Shown: positions 7,893-16,444 of the stretch, piece by piece | Numbering within the stretch: the stretch's first letter is position 1 | Layout: each line of letters starts with the position of its first letter | Source of the DNA: Mycolicibacterium sphagni | Lineage (GTDB): Bacteria > Actinomycetota > Actinomycetes > Mycobacteriales > Mycobacteriaceae | Reading direction: 5' to 3' | DNA: 64,000 bases | Assembly: GCF_002250655.1 (NCBI RefSeq) | Contig: NZ_NOZR01000017.1 | Location: 1-64,000 of the forward strand | The notes under the pieces: generated by a model | Told to the model about the DNA's origin: nothing | Database searches by the model: none | The model's input: the letters and a program-made list of their open reading frames with translations, nothing else | Made by a program: the position numbers and the translations under genes

Positions 7893-9313
7893 TAAGCCGG
7901 CGGGGGAACGGCGTCGACCGGTCCGGGTGCGGGTCCAGGTGCGGGTCCGGGGGCCGGGCCTGCGGGGGGCTGCGGCCCGTCCATCGGCGGCGCGTCGATG
8001 GGCGGCGCTGCGGGCTGAGCAGGCACGAACTGGCCGTTGAGGACGTTGCCTTCCTGCGGCGGGGCGCTGTCCTGCGGCACGGTGCCCGCCGTCGAGCCAG
8101 GCCCCGCTGTCGTGGTGGGCGTCTGCGACTGGGTGCTCGGCGACGTCGACTGTTGCGGCAGATGCTGGGTCTGGGTGGACTGTGTGGACTGACTGGTGTC
8201 GCTTGTCGACGGCGAGTACTGGGTGGTCGGTATGTCGGGCAGCAGCGGGATCGAGGGAAGGCTCAGCCGCTCCTGCGGAATGTCCGGCGGGGCTACCGGG
8301 GGCATCCCGTTGATCAGCAGCGGGCCCTTGGCGGGGTTGATCAGGGTCGCCCACCCACCGTTGCCGAGCGTGGCGCCGATGCTACAGGCCACCTGGTGGC
8401 TACCGGCGGTCCAGCTCGGCAGCGAGATCGTGCTGTAGATCAGCGTCAGGGTGGTGGAGCGCAGCTGTACGGGCGCTAAGTAGGCATCGGTCATCCGGGT
8501 GCAGGCGTCCTTGATGAACGCGTCCTGGTCGGCGTCCGACGGCAGGCCGCCGTTGAATTTCTCCGCCAGGTTCACCGCACCGGTGACCTCCATCGCGTGC
8601 GGCGCACCGCAGTCCACCGGGACGTCGGTGGGCTCGTTCGTCGACGGCTCGATACCGAGGCAGGTTCCGGCCGGCCAGACCTTGGACTGGTCGACCTCGG
8701 CTACGCGGCCCTTGAACGCCATCTGCTGGTTGTCAGCGCCTGGGAGCTGCAGACCGCACAGCATGCGGCGCTCGCCGTCCTGCTTCCAGGCCTTGTCGCC
8801 CGACCACAGCATGCTGATCGTGAACTTGCTGTTGGGGTCGAACTTGTCGCCGAGGTAGCGCTCAACGGCAGGCTGGCACTGTTCGAGGCTGATCTGCTGG
8901 ATCCGCGCGGCGGTCGGCGGGGCGGCGTCCGGGCCGTACTCGGTGCCGGGATAGGTCCGCATGTCGACGGACTCGGCGACCTCGAAGCGGTGGTCGTTCT
9001 TGCAGTCGACGATGGTCGCCGCGTCGGGGTTCTTGTCCGGCCAGTTCAGGCAGCTGCCTGCCTTCGCGTTGGCAAAGGCCGCGGTGCCCTTGCTGCCCGA
9101 CAGCGGGTTGGAGCCGGCATACCCGGCCAGCCGGTTGTTCATCCCGATCGGCAACGCCGTCGCCACACCGGCGATCAGCAGGCCGCCGAGCGCGGTCAGC
9201 AGCAGCACCCGGCGGGTCGAAGTCGCCTGAAAAGTGCCCAGAAAGGAACGCCGCGACGCGCCCGCTTCGGGCAGCTCGGGCGACACGTCCTCACGCTCGG
9301 TTAACTGCAACAT
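7892..9313 (-). CDS. septum formation family membrane protein (Rv3835-like)
   Basis: A 473-residue membrane-anchored protein. A cytoplasmic N-terminus (about 1-40) precedes one transmembrane helix (about 42-62) and two extracytoplasmic repeats rich in Cys, matching the 'septum formation' domain. The pattern of short Cys-containing segments (GSCLNW, DCKNDHRFEV, QCQPAVE, GTCLGI, DCGAPHAMEV) is typical. The C-terminal 110 residues are low-complexity Gln/Ser/Thr then Pro/Ala. I chose the ATG at 9313 because GGAGGCG sits directly upstream; longer frames to 9322 and 9424 exist without such a site. It is divergent from serS with about 130 bases between and coupled to the metallopeptidase-like gene. 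A role in division is inferred from the family name only. Confidence 0.88.
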   Translation of the reverse strand: MLQLTEREDVSPELPEAGASRRSFLGTFQATSTRRVLLLTALGGLLIAGVATALPIGMNNRLAGYAGSNPLSGSKGTAAFANAKAGSCLNWPDKNPDAATIVDCKNDHRFEVAESVDMRTYPGTEYGPDAAPPTAARIQQISLEQCQPAVERYLGDKFDPNSKFTISMLWSGDKAWKQDGERRMLCGLQLPGADNQQMAFKGRVAEVDQSKVWPAGTCLGIEPSTNEPTDVPVDCGAPHAMEVTGAVNLAEKFNGGLPSDADQDAFIKDACTRMTDAYLAPVQLRSTTLTLIYSTISLPSWTAGSHQVACSIGATLGNGGWATLINPAKGPLLINGMPPVAPPDIPQERLSLPSIPLLPDIPTTQYSPSTSDTSQSTQSTQTQHLPQQSTSPSTQSQTPTTTAGPGSTAGTVPQDSAPPQEGNVLNGQFVPAQPAAPPIDAPPMDGPQPPAGPAPGPAPGPAPGPVDAVPPPA

Positions 9314-9441
9314 CGCCTCCATTGTGGCAGTCGCGCGCAGCCGTGTGACAAGTGATGCAGTTGTACTGTTATGGGGTTGTGCTGTGTGTTCGGTCGGAGG
9401 GGCCGGCGCGGGGATCGACGGCAATAGCTAGGGTTGCGGGC

Positions 9442-10695
9442 GTGATCGACCTGAAACTGCTGCGCGACGACCCCGATGCGGTACGGCGGTCCCAGCTCAG
9501 CCGTGGTGAGGACCCAGGCCTCGTCGATGCCCTACTGGACGCTGATACCGCCCGCCGCGCGGCGATATCGACCGCCGATTCACTGCGAGCCGAGCAGAAG
9601 GCCGCCAGCAAAAAGGTCGGTTCGGCATCCCCCGAGGAGCGGCCCGCTCTTCTCGAGCAAGCCAAAGAACTTGCCACCCAGGTCAAGTCGGCCGAAGCCG
9701 CGCAGACAGCAGCCGAGGCGGCGTTCGCGAGCGCGCACATGGGCATCCAGAACGTCATCATCGACGGCGTCCCTGCGGGCGGCGAGGACGATTTCGTCGT
9801 GCTCGACGTGGTGGGTCAGCCGCGCGAGATCGAGAACCCGAAGGACCACCTCGAGCTCGGCGAGACGCTCGGGCTCATCGACATGGAACGTGGCGCGAAG
9901 GTGTCCGGCTCGCGGTTCTACTTCCTGACCGGCCGGGGCGCACTGTTGCAGCTCGGCCTCCTGCAGCTGGCGGTGCGCCTGGCCACCGACAACGGCTTCA
10001 CCCTGATGATCCCACCGGTTCTGGTGCGACCCGAGGTGATGGCCGGAACCGGATTCCTCGGCGCTCACGCCGACGAGATCTATCACCTGGAGGACGACGA
10101 CCTGTATCTGGTCGGCACGTCCGAGGTGCCGCTGGCCGGCTATCACTCCGACGAGATCCTCGACCTGTCCGGCGGCCCGGCGCGCTACGCCGGGTGGTCG
10201 TCGTGTTTCCGGCGGGAAGCCGGCAGCTACGGCAAGGACACCCGAGGCATCATCCGGGTGCACCAGTTCGACAAGGTGGAGGCGTTCGTCTACTGCCGGC
10301 CCGAGGACGCCGAGGCCGAGCATCAGCGCCTCCTGGGCTGGCAGCGCCAGATGCTCGCGCTCATCGACGTGCCCTATCGGGTGATCGACGTCGCCGCGGG
10401 CGATCTGGGCTCGTCAGCGGCGCGCAAATTCGACTGTGAGGCATGGGTTCCCACCCAGCAGGCCTACCGCGAGCTGACCTCGACGTCGAATTGCACGACG
10501 TTCCAAGCTCGTCGGTTGGCCACCCGCTACCGCGACGAGAACGGCAAGCCACAGATCGCGGCGACGCTCAACGGCACACTGGCCACCACCCGGTGGCTGG
10601 TCGCGATCCTGGAAAACCATCAACAACCCGACGGCAGCGTGCGAGTTCCCGCCGCCCTGGTGCCCTACGTTGGGACGGAGGTCCTGCAACCGTGA
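9442..10695 (+). CDS. serS: seryl-tRNA synthetase
   Basis: A class II aminoacyl-tRNA synthetase charging tRNA-Ser. The 417-residue protein has an N-terminal helical hairpin arm (about 30-110) that grips the long variable arm of tRNA-Ser. The class II catalytic core follows, with motif 2 around SSCFRREAGSYGKDTRG and RVHQFDKVE, and motif 3 around NGTLATTRWLVAILEN near the C-terminus. Length is normal for bacterial SerRS. The start is GTG at 9442 (IDLKLLRDDP), which matches family N-termini; a longer open frame upstream lies in the divergent promoter region. The stop overlaps the next gene as GTGA. Confidence 0.98.
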   Translation: MIDLKLLRDDPDAVRRSQLSRGEDPGLVDALLDADTARRAAISTADSLRAEQKAASKKVGSASPEERPALLEQAKELATQVKSAEAAQTAAEAAFASAHMGIQNVIIDGVPAGGEDDFVVLDVVGQPREIENPKDHLELGETLGLIDMERGAKVSGSRFYFLTGRGALLQLGLLQLAVRLATDNGFTLMIPPVLVRPEVMAGTGFLGAHADEIYHLEDDDLYLVGTSEVPLAGYHSDEILDLSGGPARYAGWSSCFRREAGSYGKDTRGIIRVHQFDKVEAFVYCRPEDAEAEHQRLLGWQRQMLALIDVPYRVIDVAAGDLGSSAARKFDCEAWVPTQQAYRELTSTSNCTTFQARRLATRYRDENGKPQIAATLNGTLATTRWLVAILENHQQPDGSVRVPAALVPYVGTEVLQP

Positions 10696-11510
10696 TCGAA
10701 CTCGACCTCGATGAAGTCAAAAGCTGGTTCGGCTTCGGCGTCGCCGGAAACTTCGCCGGCCATCTCGAACAGGCCGGTGAGGCAGTCGATTTCGTCAATG
10801 TCGCCAGCGAGGGCGTCGCTCCCAAGGGGATCTTCCCGTGGTATGCGCCCGGCCACGACGGCTTCCTGGGCGAGTTCCCGCTGTCGCACGACGCATTGAT
10901 GGTGCCCACTGAAGGCTCAGACGATGGGGGTCCGCTGAACCTGCAGATCGAACCCGAGGTCGGGTTGGCCTGCGATGTGGTGTGGGAGGGCGACACCGTC
11001 GTCACGCTTCGGCCGTTCGCGCTCGGCGCGTTCAACGACTGCTCGATCCGCCGCCCCAACGCACCGAAGATCAGTTACAAGAAGAACTGGGGCCCGTCCT
11101 CCAAAGGTGTTGCGCACCAGTTCTTCGACATCAGCGACCTCACTCCGGACGGCCCCACGGCCACCTTGCGGCTGCTGTGCCACCTGCGCACCGCCGACGG
11201 CGTGCACCACGAGTACGGGGTGGATAGCCCGCTGTTGGGCTACTCGTACTACGGCGAAGTGCTGCTGGACTGGATCGTCGAGCGGCTGGCCAACCAAAAG
11301 GGTTCGCCCGATACCCCTTTGGAGGATGTCGGCGCGTTGATGGTGGCGTCCGGACGGCCGAAGCGGGTGCTGATCGGCATCGGCGCGACCCGCTACACCG
11401 AGCTGGGCGAGTCGACGTATCTACAGCCGGGCGACGAGGCGATCGTGCGGGTCTACGACACCGACAGCGACGCGGCATCCGAACTGCGCCAGCTGGTCTG
11501 GGAGTCGTAG
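10692..11510 (+). CDS. DUF5718 family protein
   Basis: A 272-residue soluble protein with no signal or membrane segment. Recognisable features are WFGFGVAGNFAGHLEQAGEA near the N-terminus and KISYKKNWGPSSKG in the middle. I associate this with the DUF5718/fumarylacetoacetate-hydrolase-like group of uncharacterised bacterial proteins, with moderate certainty. It starts at a GTG overlapping the serS stop (GTGA), so it is co-expressed with seryl-tRNA synthetase. I know of no functional link between the two. Confidence 0.75.
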   Translation: MIELDLDEVKSWFGFGVAGNFAGHLEQAGEAVDFVNVASEGVAPKGIFPWYAPGHDGFLGEFPLSHDALMVPTEGSDDGGPLNLQIEPEVGLACDVVWEGDTVVTLRPFALGAFNDCSIRRPNAPKISYKKNWGPSSKGVAHQFFDISDLTPDGPTATLRLLCHLRTADGVHHEYGVDSPLLGYSYYGEVLLDWIVERLANQKGSPDTPLEDVGALMVASGRPKRVLIGIGATRYTELGESTYLQPGDEAIVRVYDTDSDAASELRQLVWES

Positions 11511-11630
11511 TACATCGCGACGTTTGGTCGATATGGGATCCCGGTCGCGGCCCTTAGGCGGCCCGGCGGCTCATGAACGGGTCGCGCCGAATCCGGATGC
11601 TCCGGAATTTGTCGAAATCGGGGACGCGCA

Positions 11631-11674
11631 ACTTACCATCAAGTAAGTTACTTCTCCGTAAGATTACTACGGAG
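11631..11674. promoter_or_regulatory. paired inverted repeats upstream of the GjpA-like gene
   Basis: Two perfect dyads lie back to back: ACTTAC at 11631-11636 with GTAAGT at 11643-11648, and CTCCGTA at 11654-11660 with TACGGAG at 11668-11674. The second ends 13 bases before the ATG of the next gene. They could be a regulator's operators or leader hairpins, the second being close enough to influence ribosome access. Confidence 0.5.
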
Positions 11675-11687
11675 TAAGGGAGAAGCA

Positions 11688-12863
11688 ATGCAGGCATTGC
11701 TGCGTTCGAAGGTTTCCGCCGGCATCGCGATCGTCGGTGCGAGCGCGATCGTCGTTTCGCCGATATCGGTCACGGTACCCGACATGCAGGTGCCGGCTAT
11801 CCACATGTCGACCCTTGCGACGGCACTCGCGTCAACGTCCCAGAGCCTGCCCACCTGGGCGCAAGTCATCGAGACCACATTCAGCAACATCGCCACGCTG
11901 GGGACTCAGGTACAGGGCGATCCCGATCCGATCCTGCAGCAGATCATCACCAACCAGCTCGCCAATGCCGCCACCATCTCGACCGCCCTGGGAGGCGCCT
12001 TCGGCGGCCTCGTCGCTGGTCTGACGGCGCTGCCCGAGGCGTTTCTCACCGCGACCCAGCAGCTGGCGGCCGGCCAGTTCAGCGATGCCGTACAGACGCT
12101 GTTCCAGGGCGGGCTCGGACTGGTACTGGCTCCCGTGATCAGCCTGCTCCCGGTTTTCAACATCCCCGGACAGATTGCGAAGAACGTCTCCAACGTGCTC
12201 AATGCGCTGCCGAATATCCTCCTGGGCGTCGGCCTTGCCGCAATCTCCCCGATTGCGGGCGCCGTCTATGCGTTTGGTGACGCCGGGCAACTCGTCGTCG
12301 ACTCGCTGCAGGCCGGGGATGTTGCGGCGGCCATCCGCACCCTCATCAAGATCCCTGCCGCAGTGACGGATGCCTTTCTCAACGGATATCCGGCACAGTT
12401 CACCGTGGGGATCCTCACCCCGTATGCGAGCTCCCTCGGATCGGGCTTGATCGCCAACTTGTTGGCCGCGCGCGACACGATTGCCCAGGCACTGGGTGCG
12501 CCGGTACCGCCGTCGTCGGCGGCTCTGGCCGCGCGGTCGGCTGCTCCGTCCGCCGAGGTTGCGACCCCGTCGAAGGAGACCCCGACCGAGGGCTCAGCAG
12601 GGGCGGGCAATGCCGCCGGTTCGGCTACAACCGACTCGGCTCCGAGCACGGGTGCGTCGCTCAAGAAAACAGTGACCAGCGATGGCAACAAGGCGGTGCC
12701 CGGAGCGACCACCAGCCCGACGGCAGCTGCCGGTACCGGTTCCGAGACGGGATCCGGGGCGGGCAGCACTGCAGGTGGCCAAGGGGGCGAGGGAGCCAAG
12801 AAGGGCCAAGGTGGCAGCGGCCGTAGCTCTGCTAAGGCTGGGGCGCACAGCGGCGGCGCCTAG
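11688..12863 (+). CDS. exported GjpA-like outer-membrane/surface protein
   Basis: A 391-residue exported protein. A hydrophobic N-terminus (LLRSKVSAGIAIVGASAIVV) acts as signal sequence, and VTVPDMQVPAIHMSTLA marks the mature region. A central Ala/Leu/Gly-rich amphipathic region (about 40-265) has PE-PGRS-like or porin-like character. The C-terminal 120 residues are low-complexity Ala/Ser/Gly/Thr ending in Lys/Gly-rich sequence. The general pattern fits proteins annotated as 'outer membrane porin GjpA' in Gordonia and mycobacteria; this is recognition by style and needs a profile search. AGGGAGAAGC is a good ribosome-binding site for the ATG at 11688. In M. tuberculosis as I recall it, serS and the Rieske gene are not separated by such a gene. 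Confidence 0.65.
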   Translation: MQALLRSKVSAGIAIVGASAIVVSPISVTVPDMQVPAIHMSTLATALASTSQSLPTWAQVIETTFSNIATLGTQVQGDPDPILQQIITNQLANAATISTALGGAFGGLVAGLTALPEAFLTATQQLAAGQFSDAVQTLFQGGLGLVLAPVISLLPVFNIPGQIAKNVSNVLNALPNILLGVGLAAISPIAGAVYAFGDAGQLVVDSLQAGDVAAAIRTLIKIPAAVTDAFLNGYPAQFTVGILTPYASSLGSGLIANLLAARDTIAQALGAPVPPSSAALAARSAAPSAEVATPSKETPTEGSAGAGNAAGSATTDSAPSTGASLKKTVTSDGNKAVPGATTSPTAAAGTGSETGSGAGSTAGGQGGEGAKKGQGGSGRSSAKAGAHSGGA

Positions 12864-12875
12864 TAATTGCAGCAT

Positions 12876-12922
12876 CCACACCCGGTAGTCCGTCCCGTCG
12901 TGGGCCGGGCTACCAGGTGTGG
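12876..12922 (+). terminator. hairpin terminator after the GjpA-like gene
   Basis: CCACACCCGGTAG at 12876-12888 pairs with CTACCAGGTGTGG at 12910-12922 (one internal mismatch pair) around a 21-base loop, 13 bases after the stop codon. No U-tract follows, as is usual in mycobacteria. It also lies just beyond the stop of the convergent gene ending at 12953, so it may serve both. Confidence 0.6.
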
Positions 12923-12952
12923 GACTGTCGCTCTGTTTGCCTGAACGCGGGC

Positions 12953-13291
12953 TTAGTCTTCCAACAGCCCGTCGAGCGTTGCCAGGAACTCCCGCGGCTT
13001 GACAGGCGTGAACGCCGGGCTCGGATGGGTGCCGGGCACATCGAGGGTGACCAGCGTCGACTTGATCGGGCGGTAGATGTCCAGTGGCAGCCAGCGCCGC
13101 AGATCCGAACTGCCCCACAGCCGGAAGCGCTGCATCCAGACGCCTAGTGGCTCGGCTTTGTAACCCTTGATCGCTTGCAGCGGAATCACTTTCGCGGTGC
13201 CCGAGGGAAAGTGGTAGCGGCGCAAGGTCAGCGCGAAGCGATCGAGTTGCACCAGGCCGTCGTCGTAGTACTGCTGCGGCGGGGCGCTCAT
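12953..13291 (-). CDS. small conserved hypothetical coupled to the Rieske/MBL gene
   Basis: A 112-residue soluble protein with no recognised domain. It has an aromatic N-terminal segment (QQYYDDGLVQLDRFALTLRRYHFPSG) and a central KVIPLQAIKGYKAEP stretch. This beta-rich look with alternating hydrophobic positions is reminiscent of a PH-like (bPH) module. ATG at 13291 overlaps the upstream stop as ATGA, so it is translated together with the Rieske protein and probably works with it. Longer frames upstream are the wrong frame of that gene. Confidence 0.75.
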   Translation of the reverse strand: MSAPPQQYYDDGLVQLDRFALTLRRYHFPSGTAKVIPLQAIKGYKAEPLGVWMQRFRLWGSSDLRRWLPLDIYRPIKSTLVTLDVPGTHPSPAFTPVKPREFLATLDGLLED

Positions 13292-14835
13292 TGGCGGGAA
13301 CACCGCAATTCGTGTCCCTTGGTCGTCAGGCAGCGGCCGTTCTCCAGATTCCACTGCCAGCCGTGCAAGTTGCACGTCAACGTCGAGCCTTCCACCACGC
13401 CGAATTTCGACAGATCGGCCTTCAGGTGCGGACAGCGGCGCTGCATCGTCCAGCCGTCCAGCACCACGTCGCTGCTGTCGTCGTGCGCCTCGGCGAACCA
13501 GCCGTCCGCGTAGGCGATTCGCTCGTCGGTCAGGCACTTGAAGAAGGTGTACAGGTACTCGTTGTACCCGCCGACCCGCCACGCCCGGAACCGGGTGGAC
13601 AGGAAGATCGTGTTGACCCAGTCGGGCTCGTCGTCACGCAGCACCGTGCGAACCAGTTCGGGTGCGATCTCGAAGCCGTAGCGGAATTTCTCATCTGCGA
13701 CCGGTTCGCGCACAGCGCGTTTCGGGAAGTCCACCACGACCGTCTCGGGGCCGATCCGCAGTTCCACCGGATAGCCGATGCCGTCGCAGATCTGATCGCT
13801 CTGCAGCATGATCGGTTCGAACTTCGCCCGTAGCGGTTCCAGCACCGACTCGCCCGTGGCCGGTGCCCACCCGGCCTTCTCGGCGGCCAGCACCGGGGCC
13901 ATCCGCTCGGCATATTCGGCGATGTAGTCGGCCTTGCCGGTGGTGAAGATCGCCTCCACTTCGGCCGTCGGGATCGGATGTGTCAACGAATCCAGTTGTG
14001 TGCCGGTGAACTCCGCCACCGACCCGGGGATCATCAGCAGCCCGCCGTCGTTGCCGTTGCGCCGCATCTGCTCCAGGAAGACCATCTGGTCGGGGAAGAT
14101 GTTGGCGGGATCGCCGTGGTCGTCGTTGAGATCGCGCAGCGCGGGGTCCAGGAAGCAGGGCGGCCCCGCTGACGGGATCACCCACGTCGCGTCGATATCG
14201 GAGATGAACTGCCGGCAGCGGTCCATACCGCGCTGGCGCTTCTGCGTGCCGAACGACTCTTTGGCGCGCGCCGGCATGTCGTAGACCATCGGGTACCAGA
14301 TCGCGCCCGAGTACTGCAGCATGTGCACGTCGATATGACCGAACGCGTCGGTCAGCACGTCCAGCGCCAGCGGCCGTGAGTCGTTCATGTTGAACAGCGT
14401 GGTGGTGCCGTCCGAGACGATCAGTCCGGAGTCGCCGATCGGCCCGTCGGCCGGCGCCCGCAGAGCGACGATCATCACGTCCAGTTCACCCTTGGGGCCG
14501 TCGATCCGGTGCTTGACCGAGTCGGTGGTCTCGTAAAACCGGTGAAAGCCCAGTTTCTCGAGTTCGCGCCTCAGATCGGGTACCGGGAAGTCCGGCAGCA
14601 GCACGACAGCGTCCTTGTTGACGTACTCCGCGAGAAGCTTCGGGTCGAAGTGGTCCTTGTGCAGGTGCGAGACGTAGAGGTAGTCGCAGTCACCCAGGGC
14701 TGCCCAGTCCAGGTCGGTGTTGTCCGGGAAGACGAACCACGAAGCGAAGTAAGCGGGGTTCAGCCACGGGTCGCAGAGGATGCTTCCCGCCTGGGTGTCG
14801 ATCCGAAAACCGGCGTGACCGATGCTGGTGACCTG
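13288..14835 (-). CDS. metallo-beta-lactamase-fold / Rieske [2Fe-2S] protein (Rv3818-like)
   Basis: A 515-residue cytosolic protein with two metal modules. The N-terminal domain has the MBL-fold metal motif HLHKDH at residues 58-63 and the ILCDPW strand. The C-terminal domain is a Rieske cluster site with Cys468-x-His470 and Cys488-x2-His491. This is the CMP-Neu5Ac-hydroxylase-like architecture: an MBL-like domain joined to a Rieske domain in one chain. The substrate is unknown. I chose the GTG at 14835 because GGGGAAAGGG lies just upstream and the product begins like Rv3818 (VQVTSIGHAGF); an ATG at 14865 is the alternative. It forms a coupled pair with the small downstream gene. Confidence 0.9.
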   Translation of the reverse strand, partial: QVTSIGHAGFRIDTQAGSILCDPWLNPAYFASWFVFPDNTDLDWAALGDCDYLYVSHLHKDHFDPKLLAEYVNKDAVVLLPDFPVPDLRRELEKLGFHRFYETTDSVKHRIDGPKGELDVMIVALRAPADGPIGDSGLIVSDGTTTLFNMNDSRPLALDVLTDAFGHIDVHMLQYSGAIWYPMVYDMPARAKESFGTQKRQRGMDRCRQFISDIDATWVIPSAGPPCFLDPALRDLNDDHGDPANIFPDQMVFLEQMRRNGNDGGLLMIPGSVAEFTGTQLDSLTHPIPTAEVEAIFTTGKADYIAEYAERMAPVLAAEKAGWAPATGESVLEPLRAKFEPIMLQSDQICDGIGYPVELRIGPETVVVDFPKRAVREPVADEKFRYGFEIAPELVRTVLRDDEPDWVNTIFLSTRFRAWRVGGYNEYLYTFFKCLTDERIAYADGWFAEAHDDSSDVVLDGWTMQRRCPHLKADLSKFGVVEGSTLTCNLHGWQWNLENGRCLTTKGHELRCSRQ

Positions 14836-14924
14836 CACAAATTCCCTTTCCCCTGGTCGCTGCACCCGAGACGAGCTTAGCGGTCCGTGGGCGGCCCGCG
14901 TCGGCAGCGAGCTAGGCTAACCGC

Positions 14925-15692
14925 GTGGAACCGGTATACGGGACTGTCATCCAGCTCGCCCGCCTGACTTGGCGGGTCCAGGGGCTGAAGTTCACCGTGA
15001 CCGGCGCCGAGAACCTGCCCGTCACGGGCGGCGCGGTGATCGCCATCAATCACACCAGCTATTTCGATTTCACCTTCGCTGGCCTGCCCGCCTATCTGCA
15101 GGGCCGCGGCCGCAAGGTGCGGTTCATGGCCAAGCGCGAGGTCTTCGACTCCAAAGTCACCGGGCCCATCATGCGCAGCCTGCGACACATTCCGGTGGAC
15201 CGGGACAGCGGGGCCGCCTCCTTCGACGCGGCCTGCCTGGCGCTGAAGGCCGGCGAGCTGGTGGGGGTGTACCCGGAGGCCACGATCAGCCGCAGCTTCG
15301 AGCTCAAGGATTTCAAGTCTGGGGCGGCGCGCATGGCTATTGCCGCCGACGTGCCGATCGTCCCGCACATCGTGTGGGGCGCTCAGCGCATCTGGACCAA
15401 GGGGCATCCGCGCAAGATGTGGCGGCCCAAGGTGCCCATCACGATCGCGGTGGGCGAGCCCATCGCACCGACGCTGCCGGCCAATGAGCTGACCGCGCTG
15501 CTCCACTCGAGAATGCAGCACCTCCTGGAAAGCGTGCAGGACAACTATGGCCCGCATCCGGCCGGCGAATTCTGGGTCCCGCACCGACTGGGCGGCGGGG
15601 CGCCCACACTGGCCGAAGCGTCCGCCATGGACGCGGCCGAGGCCGCCGAGAAGGCGGCCCGACGAGCGCAGCGACCGGATCCGCCGGGGTAA
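14925..15692 (+). CDS. 1-acyl-sn-glycerol-3-phosphate acyltransferase family protein (first copy)
   Basis: A 255-residue PlsC-type acyltransferase. The catalytic HTSYFD (HX4D) motif is at residues 43-48 and the acyl-acceptor-binding motif YPEATISRSFE at about 110-120. The N-terminus is hydrophobic and probably associates with the membrane. Likely substrates are lysophosphatidic acid or a related wall lipid, unproven. Start is GTG at 14925. The next gene is a clear paralogue (same length, motifs at identical positions), only six bases downstream. Syntenic with the Rv3816c/Rv3815c/Rv3814c acyltransferase cluster. Confidence 0.9.
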   Translation: MEPVYGTVIQLARLTWRVQGLKFTVTGAENLPVTGGAVIAINHTSYFDFTFAGLPAYLQGRGRKVRFMAKREVFDSKVTGPIMRSLRHIPVDRDSGAASFDAACLALKAGELVGVYPEATISRSFELKDFKSGAARMAIAADVPIVPHIVWGAQRIWTKGHPRKMWRPKVPITIAVGEPIAPTLPANELTALLHSRMQHLLESVQDNYGPHPAGEFWVPHRLGGGAPTLAEASAMDAAEAAEKAARRAQRPDPPG

Positions 15693-15697
15693 GCAGG

Positions 15698-16444
15698 ATG
15701 GAACCTGTTTTCCGCGCCCTGGAGATCGTCGCGTCGATGGCGGTCCGGGCGGCGGGGACCAAGATCACCTTCGAGGGTCTCGAGAACATCCCCGCCCGCG
15801 GTGGTGCCGTCGTTGCGATCAACCACACGAGCTACGTCGACTTCCTGCCCGCCGCGCTGGGCACCCGGCGGCGCAGGCGCCGTGTCCGGTTCATGATCAA
15901 GGCCGAGATGCAGCACGTGCGGGTGGTGAACTTTCTGATCAAGCACACGGGCACCATCCCGGTGAACCGGCAGGCCGGCGCCGATGCATACGCCGAGGCC
16001 GTCCGCCAGCTGCGCGCCGGCGAGCTCGTCGGGGTCTATCCCGAGGCCACCATCAGCCGGGCCTTCATCCTCAAAGAATTCAAGAGCGGAGCTGCTCGCA
16101 TGGCGCTGGAGGCCCAAGCCCCGATCATCCCCTGCATCGTGTGGGGAGCCCATCGGGTGTGGACTAAAGATCATCCGAAACAGCTGCACCGCAGGAAGAT
16201 TCCGTTCACAGTGCGGTTCGGCCCGCCGCTGCTGCCGCATGGGACAGCCGCGGAGCTCGAAGCCGAGCTCAGACACCGGATGGGCACGATCCTGCGTGAT
16301 GTGCAGCTGGTCTATCCGCATCCGCCGGGGGAGTATTGGGTTCCGGAGTCGCTCGGTGGCGCGGCGCCCGGCCTGGCGGAAGCCAAGAAGCTCGACGACA
16401 TCGAGCTGGCCGAACGTGCCCGTCGCGCAACGGAACACCGCTGA
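15698..16444 (+). CDS. 1-acyl-sn-glycerol-3-phosphate acyltransferase family protein (second copy)
   Basis: A 248-residue PlsC-type acyltransferase, a tandem paralogue of the preceding gene. HTSYVD is at residues 43-48, the same register as its neighbour, and YPEATISRAF follows in the middle. Both proteins share the MEPV start, a KSGAARMA segment and the IVWGAxRxWTK segment, so they arose by duplication and may divide positional or chain specificity. The TGA stop shares a base with the ATG of the HAD gene (TGATG), implying translational coupling. Confidence 0.9.
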   Translation: MEPVFRALEIVASMAVRAAGTKITFEGLENIPARGGAVVAINHTSYVDFLPAALGTRRRRRRVRFMIKAEMQHVRVVNFLIKHTGTIPVNRQAGADAYAEAVRQLRAGELVGVYPEATISRAFILKEFKSGAARMALEAQAPIIPCIVWGAHRVWTKDHPKQLHRRKIPFTVRFGPPLLPHGTAAELEAELRHRMGTILRDVQLVYPHPPGEYWVPESLGGAAPGLAEAKKLDDIELAERARRATEHR

